From Jaapia argillacea MUCL 33604 (lineage: Eukaryota > Basidiomycota > Agaricomycetes > Jaapiales > Jaapiaceae), in NCBI GenBank assembly GCA_000697665.1, contig KL197736.1:395247-459246 (forward strand): DNA of 64,000 nucleotides. The letters run 5' to 3'. Of the stretch, positions 44,211 to 55,888 are shown one piece after another. Under the pieces are notes generated by a model. The model had not been told where the DNA came from and searched no databases. It was given only the letters and a program-made list of their open reading frames with translations. How positions within the stretch are numbered: the stretch's first letter is position 1; each line of letters opens with the position of its first letter. The position numbers and the translations under genes are program-made.

Positions 44211-46820
44211 ATGGCTACACATGACTTGTGAGAACTACATGAGCAAGTCATGTACTACTGTCAGCGGATTCTCCACGCCTACAAGGCACAAGCACAGCGC
44301 CCAGCTGGGATCAACGATAACACCTTTCTAACAAATGTTGTCCAAGAATGGGTGTGTTTGCTTTTACTCTCACTATGTAATCTCGGTGTTGAGCAATTTT
44401 AGGACCGTATGAATCACGCAAGAACTGAGTATGCCGCTGTGATGGGGGCTGCACTGCCCATTCCAAAGCTCATTCAAAGTTTTGACCAAGAAATCACCTC
44501 CAAGCCAGGAGAGCAAAACTTCTTGCAGGTCTCAGCGGATGATCCTCGCATCCCATTCACGGAGAATACCCCGGGGTCCATCCTTCCAGGCATTGACCTT
44601 GGCGAAAATCGGTGGTACGATCCAAGTAAGTTTTCACGCTGTTTTACTGAGTGATAACATCTCATTGTGGATTCCAGAGCCTACTTATGAAGCGGACCCC
44701 ACCGAAGATGGAGAGTCAGAGATCAATGGTACGCTTCACCTTGGTTTTCATGTGTTGAAATGTCTAACTTGGGCAGTTCCTCTGAGGTCTGCATTGAAGG
44801 AATCGACCTCCGAAAGCTTTCCTGGATTCACTAGCAAGAAAACAGCGTCTCGATCCAAGAGGAAGGGAAAGGGCAAGAAGGTGGTCGTCGAATCCCCCCA
44901 GAAGAAACTCATGATCACAATCCCACCAGCGGCTAGTGTTGATGCTCGACCAGATACAGCTGCCATGTCGAATGCATGAGCGACAAGTGTTGGCGCTCGA
45001 TCAGATACCACGGCGTCGGATGGCACTGCATCGGAGGCAGCAACCGACTTCACCACAGTGGACCAGTCTGACACTGAGGGGATGTACAACCACGTCTTGA
45101 CGACAAAGGAGAAAGCCAAGATCACAGCGTATCAGGCATGTTGACTGAAATCCAGAAAGTACCTCTCTAATGTGACTTATCTAGGCACAGCCTCCATGCC
45201 ACCACTGCAGGGATACCAATAAGGCCTGCATTTACCTCAATGGCACGAGGTTGATTGCCTGCCTCAACTGCAGGAAGCAACATCAGGGATGCACAAACAA
45301 CAACACCATCACCAAATTGCTACTCACAGCCGAGGAACTCGAGGAGCTGACGGTACAAGTGAGGAGATCAAAGTGTGAACCTCAGAAGTCTAGGAGAATG
45401 ACTCAGGAGGCATCAACACCCCCGCCCCCAAAACCAAAACTGACCCGTCGAAAGAGATCTCAATCGATTGTGTCGGTAACTCCTGCTCCTCCTCAGAAGC
45501 ATTCTCGCAAGCATGTTGTCTCCCGCGAATACGTTGAGGTCTCAGATGAGGAGATTCAGCGTGAGTCCATTGCTCGTAACCGACACTTGTTTCTAACTAT
45601 TTGCTAGCCGGGCCATCATCAGGAGCTTATGCAAATGCAGCTGGTTCGTCCTCACAGCTTCAGCCTGTAACAGACCTTCTGGTTGAGCTTGTTCCTGTTT
45701 GGTTGGCATTGAAGGCTGATCACATGGGGTGGATCGCCAGGTGACCTTGCACAATTAGAGGCAGAGCTCGCCAAGATGAGACGACTGCAAGCAGAAACAC
45801 AAGCAACCCTCGAGCGTGTTCAGATCGACCATGGGAGGGTTTTGGCTGACAATGAGGGCATTAAGGCCTACCTTGAGTCAGTCCGGAGTTTGTTGCTGTG
45901 TCATCCAGTGCAACCATCCCCAGCCCCACGCTACATGCCTCCTCCCGGCTTCATACAAACATCCCTCCATACTCCCATGCATGCAAAAACGAGTCATGGT
46001 AAGTGTCACATTGGTTTTTACATCTATCAAGACCTTTGAGAGGATTTCAGAGTTTGACAGCCCTTCAGCAGCTTTCTCGTTTGAACCACATCACCAGCTA
46101 CTCGACAACAGCCATGACTGGGACCTCCCACAACCGACACCCAGTCTTACCCCAAGAATTTACTCAGAAGCCCCAATCCACCAGCTCTCGCCAGTTGCAG
46201 AGAGTCCGAACCTGGAGTTGCAGCGCATGCCACTGGTAACCTCACCCACCACCCACAGTGAGGTTGTAGCGGAGAGTCCTACTCCAGCAGATGTTCTGTC
46301 TGCGGATGTTCCGACATCGGACTTTCCGACAGCGGACATTCTGCGAGTAGCGGGATTAGCACCGTCCCATACAGCGGATGTTCCACCCTTCTTTGAAGGA
46401 ACTGCCGCTGGTGAAGCGGAGTTTCCACCAGTAACTGGAGGATCACCCCCAGATACTGGAGCAGACCTTTCTGCGGACTTTCCAGTGGACATTCCGGCGG
46501 CCCTTCCTCCCCCACTCCGTCGAAGTCCCGGCCCCTCAATTCCCCTCACTTCAACTCCGGTGCGTCAAGGTGAGGCACCAACAGGATGGGTTTCTCCAAT
46601 TATCCTCCCATCGACAACGCCGGTTGGCTCACCACCTGTTTCAACCCTTCTGGATATCTCCGTTCCAAGGATACTCGAACCTCCAGTCACACCTATTTCA
46701 CCAATCGCTTCTCCTTCTTCTCAGCTTGGTAGGGTCGCACCACTTCTCACATTTGGAGCAGATGGTCAATCATCTGAACAACCGGACATTGCTATGGATG
46801 ACGGTGGACGTAGCAGGTAG
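44211..46820 (+). CDS. Zn2Cys6-like protein with coiled coil and Pro-rich tail (two in-frame TGA)
   Basis: Several exons on the + strand. The first (ATG 44211) reads ELHEQVMYYCQRILHAYKAQ and GINDNTFLTNVVQEW. Then come YAAVMGAALPIPKLIQSFDQ, LPGIDLGENRWYDP and, after a basic block (SKRKGKGKKVVVESPQKK), the exon at about 45186-45560. That exon has PCHHCRDTNKAC and CLNCRKQHQGC, giving C-x2-C-x6-C-x10-C-x2-C-x6-C, the spacing of fungal Zn(II)2Cys6 clusters. A coiled coil (AELAKMRRLQAETQATLERV) and a long Pro/Thr/Ser tail follow, ending DDGGRSR at 46820. In-frame TGA codons occur at 44229-44231 and 44977-44979 in otherwise continuous coding. A DNA-binding role is inferred from the Cys spacing. Its 3' end faces the gene ending at 46902. 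Confidence 0.55.
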
Positions 46821-46901
46821 ATACCATGTACAGCCCATATATACAATGAATGATTAAATGACCATTATTTGAAACATACGAATACGATTACAAGAATGCA
46901 T

Positions 46902-49455
46902 CTATGATTTCACCAGGCTCTTTCCCTGGTTCCGAGCAGCGGCACTAACTTTGTTTTTCCCATGAGTGGACTTCTTCTCATTCGATTCGCCAGACTTTGC
47001 AGAACGTTGAGGCTTCTTCTCCTTCGATTCGCCAGCCTTAGTGGAATGTGGAACACGTTTTGCTGGTGGCTCAGCTAACTGCTCCCCAGCTCGTTTCTTG
47101 GTCTGTTTTGATTGGCTTGGTCTGGCAGTGGGTTCCTTAGCAGGCTTACTCCCCTGCTGTTCCTGATCCGTCTTCAAATCAGATTTTGCTGTGCGAGACC
47201 GAGTCACCTTCGGACTGATGTTGGTAGATCGTGCTATAAGGGTGTTAGATAAGTCACATCTCTTGCCATTGTGTGATAACTTTGGTTACCTGGTGCCTCA
47301 CCCCCCCCAAGTGGGATCTCCTCAATTTTGTCGCCTTGGGGAACCATGCTCTGAGCTGCTAAAAAGATTTGAGTTCTTCTTCTGTCGAAGACTGTAAGTG
47401 CTCTCTAACCTGAGTTTGATTGCTCCAAAACAAGCAGAGATTCTGCTTTTTGAGATGGAGGAGATTTTGCTTTCTCACGGTCATCTCCACCAGTTTCATG
47501 TCTAGACCCCGGAGATCCTGCTATCTCAGGGAGGTGTTCACCTGCGTCTCGTGAGGACTTCGGAGCCTCCACTGTGCGGGTAGGATTGTCATCAGAGATA
47601 GGGCTCATGAGATGAGCATCGACTGGACATGAGATCGACATACCTGCAATATTTGTGTCCACCATCTCAGAGTTGCTCCTGGCTGGGGGACCTGCCTTCC
47701 CACTGATTTGTCTCGCTCCACGGGCAGATCCTATACACAGGTCAGCGAATCCTTATTCAACTGGATGAGGGGTGTGAACTTGCCTACAGCAGATTTTTCT
47801 GGTCGAGACTCTTCTGTCTCCCTCATCACAAGACACACCCTCTCCCGTCTCTTGGGAGCTACAGATGCTAATATCGTATTTTGTTCCAGAGTTTGAGGAA
47901 ATCAAATATAACGATACTTACCTTCAACATCCGACTCGTTTGTGGAATCTCCTCTCAACCCATCTGAACTTGACATACTCCAAGTACTGGAATCCAACTC
48001 CGTATCTGAGTCCTCCGCCTCAGTCTCAGAATCAACTCGTGCCCTCCGCTTTCCCTTGGCCTTGGATGACAGCTTTTGACGAGTTTTGATCTTCTTCTTG
48101 GTGACCTGAGGTTTTAGACGAGATCCCTTGGTGAGTGATGGGTCCCTCATATCACCTTCCTTGCATCTGGAGAACTCAAAGACAACCTGGTCATCATCCC
48201 TTTGATGTGACCAGTGTGCAAGGAGCTCCTCCGATGACTTTTGTCGTATGTGAGACAGGTCGTTGAATTCAAATGAGTCTGGGTAGTATTCAGGGTCTAG
48301 GAAATGGTTGGGATTTGATTTCAGTTCGGTCCAGGGAACTGAGGCTTTTGGGTTGTGGGTGAAACATCCTACTCAGGAGGTGAGTGATGACCGGATGAAG
48401 TGGAGTTGGACTTACGGTAGTGTTTCGTTATGAAGTCCCAGATAATGGCCTTCATCTGCAAATTCGGAGGCGGTGCATCAGAGTCAAAGTCAGGGAGGAC
48501 AGGTATGCCGTCGTCATCCACCATGACCTCCAACTTCGGTACTGGCTTCCCTTCACCCTCCTCTGTATCACCAAAAACCTCATCCTGGGCCCATTGCATG
48601 AAATGCTTCAGGGAGATCTTTTCTTCCTTCTTCTTCATTGGATCCGTAAATGCAACCTTTCCTGTCTCCAAAAATTCGTCCACTCTGAATGGGAGTCAGT
48701 CTTCATCCTAGAATTGGTGGCTGATACTCACACCCATGTATCCATCCGCCCATCAAGCCTCTTGAATGCTCCCATCGCCACAACCACTGTCCCACATTGC
48801 TTCCACATTGCTTGGATGAACTGCTTGGTGAGTTTGATCGCCTTCTCCTCCGCCATCCTAGATAGCCATCCATCAGCAGGTTACGAAATACCCTATAGGA
48901 TGGCACACTCACTTCTGCTGGCTTGCGACTGGAGGACCTTCACTGTTCCACTGATCAGCGATCTCCATCAGTCGGTCTATCTCATTGGGGGAGAGTTCAG
49001 CCTGAACTTCAGCTGAGATTCTCTTCAGATTGCCAAGGTATTCCCGACTCCCAGCCTTTACACCAGTCTGTTCCTCAGTCTTCTCCCTCAGCTCCTGCTT
49101 ATGCTCCTCACCATGCACTCGCCTCCAGGTCCACTTGTTAGTGAGCCGAAAATCCTCCTTCTTCTTCATCTTCCTCCCTTGGTTGTAGAACCATTCCTTC
49201 ACCGACTGGTCCCCAGAGTAAGATTTACATCCAGGACAACTTGAGTTGACTCACCCTTTTCAATTTCCTTGTGTCCCGTTTGTCCAAGGCCGGCCCCTTG
49301 GCTTTCTTCCAAGCCTCAACCAAGGAAGCATACGACTGTTTGATTACTTGAGGCTGCGTTTTACGATCTCCAGCCTTGAACTCAGGAAGTGCATCCCTGA
49401 GATCCTTAATCTCATCTGCGGTAAGCTAGATTGTGGAGTGTTTTTTCGATGGCAT
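46902..49455 (-). CDS. HMG-like accessory family protein, copy 3, with basic C-terminal region
   Basis: Minus-strand exons in order: 49455-49255 (LTADEIKDLRDALPEFKAGD, QSYASLVEAWKKAKGPALD); 49205-48912 (SVKEWFYNQGRKMKKK, WTWRRVHGEEHKQELREKT, GSREYLGNLKRISAEVQAEL, SPNEIDRLMEIADQWNSEGP); a block with AIKLTKQFIQAMWKQCGTVV; 48685-48416 (FMQWAQDEVFGDTEEGEGK, then acidic); 48370-47931 (LDPEYYPDSFEFNDLSHIR, LLAHWSHQRDDDQVVFEFS); and Lys/Arg/Ser-rich exons to 46902 with two 'SGES.EKK' repeats. The helix LSPNEIDRLMEIADQW resembles helix 3 of an HMG box, and I take the gene to be the HMG-type partner known in KDZ elements. A TAG near codon 10 of the first exon is unexplained; the start may be misjudged or the gene damaged. 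Confidence 0.55.
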
Positions 49456-49459
49456 GATA

Positions 49460-50328
49460 GATGTTGGCGAGGTAGGCTAACGACAGTTGAAGGTGGGTTG
49501 TGTGAAGCGAAGTTTCAAGTTACCCGTGGCAATCAGTTCAACTTCGGCTAACCGATCCATCAGACAGCCTCCTCGCCTACCTCATCGGCTCCAGTTCTGC
49601 TACAATCTTGATGGCACATCCCAGCTCATATCCAGAAACACTTCAGCTCTATCTCAATCATCGACCTCGTCTTGTTTTTCGAGCTCAAGAGACGTTGAGA
49701 TCATTCCCTCAGTCCTTCCCTTCAATGGATCACTTCTACCAGTGGATTACTCTGGCAAACGAACTCAAGGTATGAGTCAATTCATACTCCTCACGGCCAT
49801 CCCTCTCACATAGACATAGAACAAGCATACTCACCATGAGAGTGCCATCCGGTCCTTCCTCATGCCTGTTCCTGTCAAATCCTTTGATTGGCAGGGATAT
49901 GCGAATCAGGTGGATGCCTGGTTCACGGAATACCATTGCCTGGAGGAGGAGCAGGAGGACGAGAATAGGGGACAATAGATGTCAGAGAAATCGGGTGCGG
50001 CACTGTGTTCAGCTGGAGGAGTGATATTGGGTTGGCGATGCATAGATTACTTGTTCATTAACACAACCCATGCGATTTGACATCTTTGCTAGCTGAGATG
50101 AGAAATAGTTTTGTCGTCGGCCTCTGATCATCTGGCAATTGAAGGTATGCAGGAGATTGACATATACACAGCCTTACTGTATTCTACTACGATGGTGTCC
50201 AACGAGTTGAATGGTCTTGAGAACTGCGTCTCCGAATTGTGGACAGCATCAGCGTGTGAACTGTACTGACCTGTACTTGAGTCACAGCGTCAGTGACGCA
50301 TCGAACTCCCAACTTCAACAAACCTACA
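49460..50328. other. Intergenic, no supportable gene
   Basis: It lies between the divergent HMG-like and TET/JBP-like genes. Short frames only. A Ser-rich + strand frame at 49487-49813 shows no domain. It presumably holds the promoters of both genes. Confidence 0.4.
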
Positions 50329-51616
50329 ATGAGCCTGGAGGATGATCTCTCTACCTTTGAACCCTTGGTTTACACCGAGATTCTATCCTTCTATCTGTTA
50401 AATTGTTTCAAGGAGAGGGTGGCGATTCAACGAGGAGTGCGAGACCCTGCAACTCGAACAACTCCTCCCCTTGAGCTTGATGTCGAAATTGTTTGTGAAT
50501 GTGAATACATTTGCGAAGAAATTTTCTATGCCTACTCTAACAACGGTATGCTTTCCACCCATCCCTGCATCATACGGATTAACCAGGTTGATAGTGAGGG
50601 TGACCTGGGACGCGGAGAGATGTGGTGACTGGATTGGCAAGAGGCCTTCGGGACTGAATGAGAAGACTGAGGCCGCCATTGCAAAGGAATACCCTCCCAT
50701 TTCCTACCCAGGAACAATGCCTGTGCAAACCAAACCACTCACAGTGGTGGATGTCAACAACAAGATCATACTCTGGTACGTCCCCAACATCCTTTCTCCC
50801 AAACGGCATGTGAGTCTCTCCCCACACATGATACTCACCAATCACCCATACGTTTGGCTTTGATTCGAAGGGCATTATGTGGGAGTCAACCAAACACCTG
50901 GATTCTTTGCTCTGCAAGAAGTATCTCATAGGCTCTCAAGGGAAGGGATGGCAAATCAACCACAGTCTTTTCAGAAGCCCCTCGTCCTGTGATGTCCATC
51001 CAGGGCTCTTGAATCTATCCCCAGCGTGGTTCCACCAGGGACATCAGGTGAGCGATCCTACCTCTCACCTCACCCTGGAATGTAAGAGCTAAATCATCTG
51101 AAGTCTCGAACAGACTCCCTGCATGTGTCTGCATCCCTGCAGGCAGGATCCCGCACTCCCAGCCTGAATGCATGGCTGAGGGATTTCTACCAGAGCGGCG
51201 CATTGATGAGCGCAATTTTGAGGGTCATCCACCCTAAGCTCTATGATGCAGGAAGGTTAGCCTTGACCAGGCTGATGCTGGAGGATGAGGAGGTGTGGGA
51301 TGTTCTCAAAGTTTGGCCATCTGTCTACAGTGCAATGTCCATCATTTCTAATCGCCTCACTCCACCACACCAGGATACACAATCTCAGGCATCTTGGTAC
51401 GATCTTCTTGCAACTGTTGGACCATATCCTGATGCAGTCATGGCATTACCTGGACTTGGGTTGAGGTTGAGATATGGGGCAGGGATGGTTGTGGGGTTTT
51501 CTGGAATACTTCTTCGGCACTGTGTGCCTGCCAATGACAGTGATCGAATTTGCTACATCTACTACATGCGGGACAAGGTCCATGAGAGGGAGGATGTTGA
51601 GCCCCTTCCTGGATGA
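50329..51616 (+). CDS. TET/JBP-like 2OG-Fe(II) dioxygenase, intact open frame
   Basis: Exons 50329-50545, 50595-50809, 50871-51047 and 51143-51616 give 360 residues without a stop (introns 49, 61 and 95 bases). The middle part reads KPLTVVDVNNKIILWYVPNI, then NLSPAWFHQGHQ. The catalytic core has ISNRLTPPHQDTQ (His279, Asp281: HxD iron ligands), WYDLLATVGPY, LPGLGLRLRYGAGMVVGFSG, LLRHCV (His329, third ligand) and DRICYIYYMRD (Arg338, 2-oxoglutarate carboxylate). This is the JBP-like core of the basidiomycete TET/JBP expansion. Some members oxidise 5-methylcytosine in DNA (a Coprinopsis one has been shown to), so the same reaction is inferred here. It sits 188 bases upstream of the KDZ transposase on the same strand, the linkage known for these genes. 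All iron and co-substrate residues are present. Confidence 0.8.
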
Positions 51617-52194
51617 CTCTGGATGTCTATTGATTGTAAATACTCGTGCCAATGTCTTGTGTCTTTGAATGTGAAGATTGATCCCAATTTCTTGGTCCAA
51701 TCTCATTGTAACATCTGGGACACCATCTAGACACGTGGTTGCTCCTCGACCTCATCACATCATATCTCTCCAACGAAGGCTCACGAGGCAAAGTCCAGTC
51801 AAGATGTATCAGGAAAAGGAGACATCCAGGGGTACCAAGCTGATAGGAATTGCTCTCAACAGGGGACAGGAGACTCCGAGTAGGACAACCACCCCCAAGA
51901 CAGTGTTTGACCCGCTTGAGTACCCAGAGTTTCAACAAGAGGAAATTGAACCATTGGCTTTACCGAAAGCAAAGGTCAGTGACCCCCATCCATGGAATGA
52001 TGTCGTCTCACACCTCCCAGTCTCAACAAGACTATCTTAGGGATTGGATCCCATACCGTGATGAGTATCTTGACCATTTGCTTGCTCGAGAGGCCCCCTT
52101 AGGGGAACGCCTCTGTGAGTGCGGCAGGGAGGGATCCTGGAGATGCAAATCTTGCTTGGGACAACCGCTGTTCTGTTACGACTGCATTCAGAGG

Positions 52195-52958
52195 TGTTAC
52201 GAGCACCTTAGCATTAGCGAAGGTCGCAAGTAAGGCTTGTAGGTCCAATGGTATAGAAGGCGCTAAGAATAGCGTCCAGGGAATACAAGAGAACATGATA
52301 GAAAGGTACAGAATAAAGTAGAATGTCCAGGGAATCGGTAACCAGCTGAATGGGGTATAGACTGAGAAGTTGAGTTAATAATAGTACCATGAGATATAAA
52401 TAGAACGAGTCCGAGAGNNNNNNNNNNNNNNNNNNNNNNNNNNNNNNNNNNNNNNNNNNNNNNNNNNNNNNNNNNNNNNNNNNNNNNNNNNNNNNNNNNN
52501 NNNNNNNNNNNNNNNNNNNNNNNNNNNNNNNNNNNNNNNNNNNNNNNNNNNNNNNNNNNNNNNNNNNNNNNNNNNNNNNNNNNNNNNNNNNNNNNNNNNN
52601 NNNNNNNNNNNNNNNNNNNNNNNNNNNNNNNNNNNNNNNNNNNNNNNNNNNNNNNNNNNNNNNNNNNNNNNNNNNNNNNNNNNNNNNNNNNNNNNNNNNN
52701 NNNNNNNNNNNNNNNNNNNNNNNNNNNNNNNNNNNNNNNNNNNNNNNNNNNNNNNNNNNNNNNNNNNNNNNNNNNNNNNNNNNNNNNNNNNNNNNNNNNN
52801 NNNNNNNNNNNATGGGGTATAGACTGAGAAGTTGAGTTAATAATAGTACCATGAGATATAAATAGAACGAGTCCGAGAGAAGGTGTGATAAGACAAGATA
52901 AGATGTCTGAGATAAGATAAGATAACGAAAAATGAAACGGGTATACAAAGTCGTAACA
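52195..52958 (-). repeat. 3' LTR of the gypsy element, containing an assembly gap
   Basis: It starts TGTTACGAGCACC and ends GTATACAAAGTCGTAACA. The span includes 394 N at 52418-52811, so the true length is not known. In element orientation this is the 3' LTR. Confidence 0.9.
52418..52811. other. Assembly gap (394 N) with identical flanks
   Basis: The 68 bases before the gap (52350-52417) are repeated exactly after it (52812-52879). In the other LTR this sequence occurs once. The gap is therefore probably a join of overlapping contig ends, and little or nothing may be missing. Confidence 0.9.
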
Positions 52959-52970
52959 CCACCCCCTCTT

Positions 52971-54437
52971 CTAAGCCGAGGTTTGTCCCAAACCTTCGTC
53001 CGATCCCCATCCAACCCTACCATGACTCCAGTTCGTCTCAAAGATTTGTCGGTCTAGAAATTGCTGCCATGCAGTGGCGTCAGGGTAAAGTGGTGCGAGA
53101 GGCGAGGATGTAGGATCTGTAGTGATGGTGAGACATTTTCCTTGTTCCATCCAATGGATCCAGGCCCACCGAGCGCTGTCCAGTTCGAGTTTGCACCTCT
53201 GTATGTTCTCCTCAACGTAGGCATGGTGTCGGAGCTCCTCATTAACAGTTCGTTCCGTGATCAGGGTCGGCTGTTGTAGGGGTGAAACCGTGAGTACTTG
53301 CTGAGGGGTCGGGAGTAGAGGGCTGGAAATATCATGAGTGGGGGGGGAACGACGGGAAACAGATCGCTTCTTACGAGGCTGGCAGTCGGCAGGGCACGAG
53401 CGTGCGAGGTGCCCTCGTTTGTGACAATTCCAGCATTTGGTTTTACGATGGTAGTGCGAGTCGTCGGTGGTGATATAGCGGGGGGGGCAGTTGGTCCAGA
53501 GGTCGGTGGGTGAGGGGGATGGGAAAGAGGTCCTGGAGTTGGATCCCCATTGTTCGATGGCGTTAACGGGGTTGGGCCAGACTTCCTCTGAGTCAGCCAG
53601 GCTGGCTGGGGGCCATTCATGCTCCCCTCCTTCGGGTTTCCATTTGCCGGTTAAGCTCGGTGTGGAATAGCGAATACGATTGGAGGGGCATTCGCCCATA
53701 GATGACGGGGATGGAGGTGGTGGGGCGTCGTAGACTGGCTCGGATGACGTGGTGGAGGATAAGGGATGTAATGAGGGGAGGGAGTCGTCAGAGGACGACA
53801 CGTTGGTGGGGACTAGCGGTGGTGATGCATAGTCGGCGTGGGTTGGGGTTTTGGGGTGATAAGAAGGACTGCAAGGTGGCACGTCCTCTAGGCAAGGGGC
53901 CGGGCTGAACGTGTCCTGAACCTCGTATACCATTCCATTGGAATGGAGGCATGGGACGATGGGGCCCAGACTGTACGGGTCGGCCTTGGTGTAGTTGAGG
54001 GGGGAAATGACAGGGGGTTGGTTGATGGTGACGATGGGGACGGGATGGATCCGTGTTTGGATTGGGTTATCTAGCTCAAAGAAGTCGAGAGCGCGGGGGC
54101 GGCCCATGCACACACGTATTTCCTCTGACTGGTCACGTTTCCACTTGAGAATCCAGTTCTCGGTGTTGACCAGTTTGGCCTGGGCGAGTATGTTAGCTAC
54201 GAGCCGCCACTCGCAGTACTTGATGTGTTCGTGCATCATCACTTTGTTGTCGGCGGTGATGTAGAAGGTCAGGGGGGAGGGAAGATGGATGCTGGGGGTG
54301 ATGACGACGGCGAGGGTGTGGAGGATGGCAGCGGTGATCATTTTGATGGTGCGAGGAATACTGGGGGTGTTTGTTAGGTGAGAGATATATTCTCCATGTC
54401 TTGGGTAGTTTGAGTCGATAAGTTCCTGACCCAACAA
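52971..54437 (-). mobile_element. Extra 3' open frame of the gypsy element with a zinc knuckle
   Basis: About 480 codons are open between the integrase end and the 3' LTR, in another phase than the integrase. The N-terminal third is ordinary (EWRLVANILAQAKLVNTENW), the middle is Pro/Ser-rich, and a CCHC knuckle (CWNCHKRGHLARSC, about 53400-53440) is followed by a basic stretch (RKKRSVSRRS) and a helical end with ELDSARWAWIHWMEQGK. Its position and second zinc knuckle are unusual for Ty3/gypsy. Its role is unknown. It may be read from a spliced or subgenomic RNA. Confidence 0.7.
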
Positions 54438-55753
54438 TTGTTTCTATCTCGAAGGGACCGTGTCTTTTGGGGGAGAGTTTGGTGCTGGGATATTCGGTTT
54501 TGACATTTTTTCCTTCTAACCAAACTAGGTCCCCGATGTTAAAGTCAGGTCCTTTTGTTCCGTATTTGTTGTGTTGGTTTTTCATGGCTTCGGCTGCTAG
54601 TTTGAGGCATGCTTCTGCTTCTTCTCTCGATTTTTTGAGTTCTTCTAATCATTGTTCGGCTGCTGGGATGTTGGGCGTGGGTCTGAACAACGGTTTGACT
54701 TTAGCTTGATACCCATGCATAAGTTTGAATGGTGTCTTCTTGGTTGCCGAGTGTATACGTGTGTTGTGGGATAGTTCTGCGGCGTACAGAAGTGATGGCC
54801 AGTTGTTCTGGGCGCGGTTGCAGTATGCTTGGAGGAATATTTCTAGTTCTTGATTTACCCTTTTGGTGGCTCCGTTGGTTTCTGGGTGATATCCTGTGCT
54901 TAGTGCTGATCTGATGTCAAGTCGGTTGAATATGGCACGGAGCACTTGGGATGTGAACTGGGGTCCTCGATCCGATATCATTTTGTCTGGTAATCCATAT
55001 CGTCTGAAGGCGCCCTTGATGAGAATCTTCGCTGTTCCATCAGCGTCTATGGCTTTATTGCAAGGTGTGAATATTATCGTTTTGGTAAAGTGATCGGTGA
55101 GGACATGGATGGCGTCGAAGCCGTCTACTTCCAGGATGCCTGTGATGAAATCCTGTGTTACAATTTCGAAAGGTCGTGTGGGGATTTCTGTTGGGTGTAA
55201 TGGTTCTTGCGTTGGATTGTTGTTTGGTTTGATGGATTGGCACATCGCGCATCCCTCGATGTAATTCTTGACGAATATTGACATACCAGGCCACCAATAA
55301 TCTCGTTGTACAATCTCCAGGGTTTTGTATCTTCCCAGGTGTCCCATTAGGGTGGGATCGTGGCACGATTTTATGACTTTTCATTGTAGGTCCATGTTTT
55401 TGGGGACGTATATCTTCCCTCGGTAGAGGATCAATCCGTCTTCCAGGTTCCATTCTTCTAGTCCTTTGGTGAGCGACCGTGGTCCTTGTGTGCGAATGGA
55501 GTTTAGTGCGGCTTGCGGCTGCTACCAATTCGTCCAACTCGTTATTCCTTTTGATTTCTTCTTTTAGGTCTGAATCTCCTGTTATTTGTACCTGTTCTTC
55601 GGGGCCTGTCATTATTATGCTTCGTATTGCTAGTTGAATGTGTCGTGCGATGATGGGGGAGTGTGTTGAGGCGGTTCCTCTTCCAGTGATGTTGATCTGT
55701 TTGGTGAAAAGTTGGGGGGCTAGCAGGATTCTATCCTGGTTGTCGGTATCCAC
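54193..55753 (-). mobile_element. Integrase region of the gypsy element
   Basis: The part at 54649-55347 shows the zinc-binding end (MGHLGRYKTLEIVQRDYWWPG, with CAMCQSIK), the core with VTQDFITGILEVDGFDAIHV, ISDRGPQFTSQVL and YHPETNGATKRVNQELE (positions of the DDE triad). The C-terminal part at 54193-54585 has DFNIGDLVWLEGKNVKTEYP and SPKRHGPFEIETIVGSGTYR, the GPY/F-like module of Ty3/gypsy integrases. It is one part of the fossil element; breaks are counted in the element entry. Confidence 0.85.
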
Positions 55754-55888
55754 CCCCTCCTTATGGTCTTGTTGTCTCGAAAGACCATCGGATTTGTTCG
55801 ACTTTCCCGGTTTGTGTATTAATTCGAAATCGAATCTTGTCAGGAACTGGGCCCAACGTGCCTGCTGGTGACTCAGCTTCTGGGCGTT

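Noticed and set aside
52214-53041. Long minus-strand frame running through the N stretch
   Set aside because: It exists only because the unknown bases hold no stops; the sequence on both sides is LTR.
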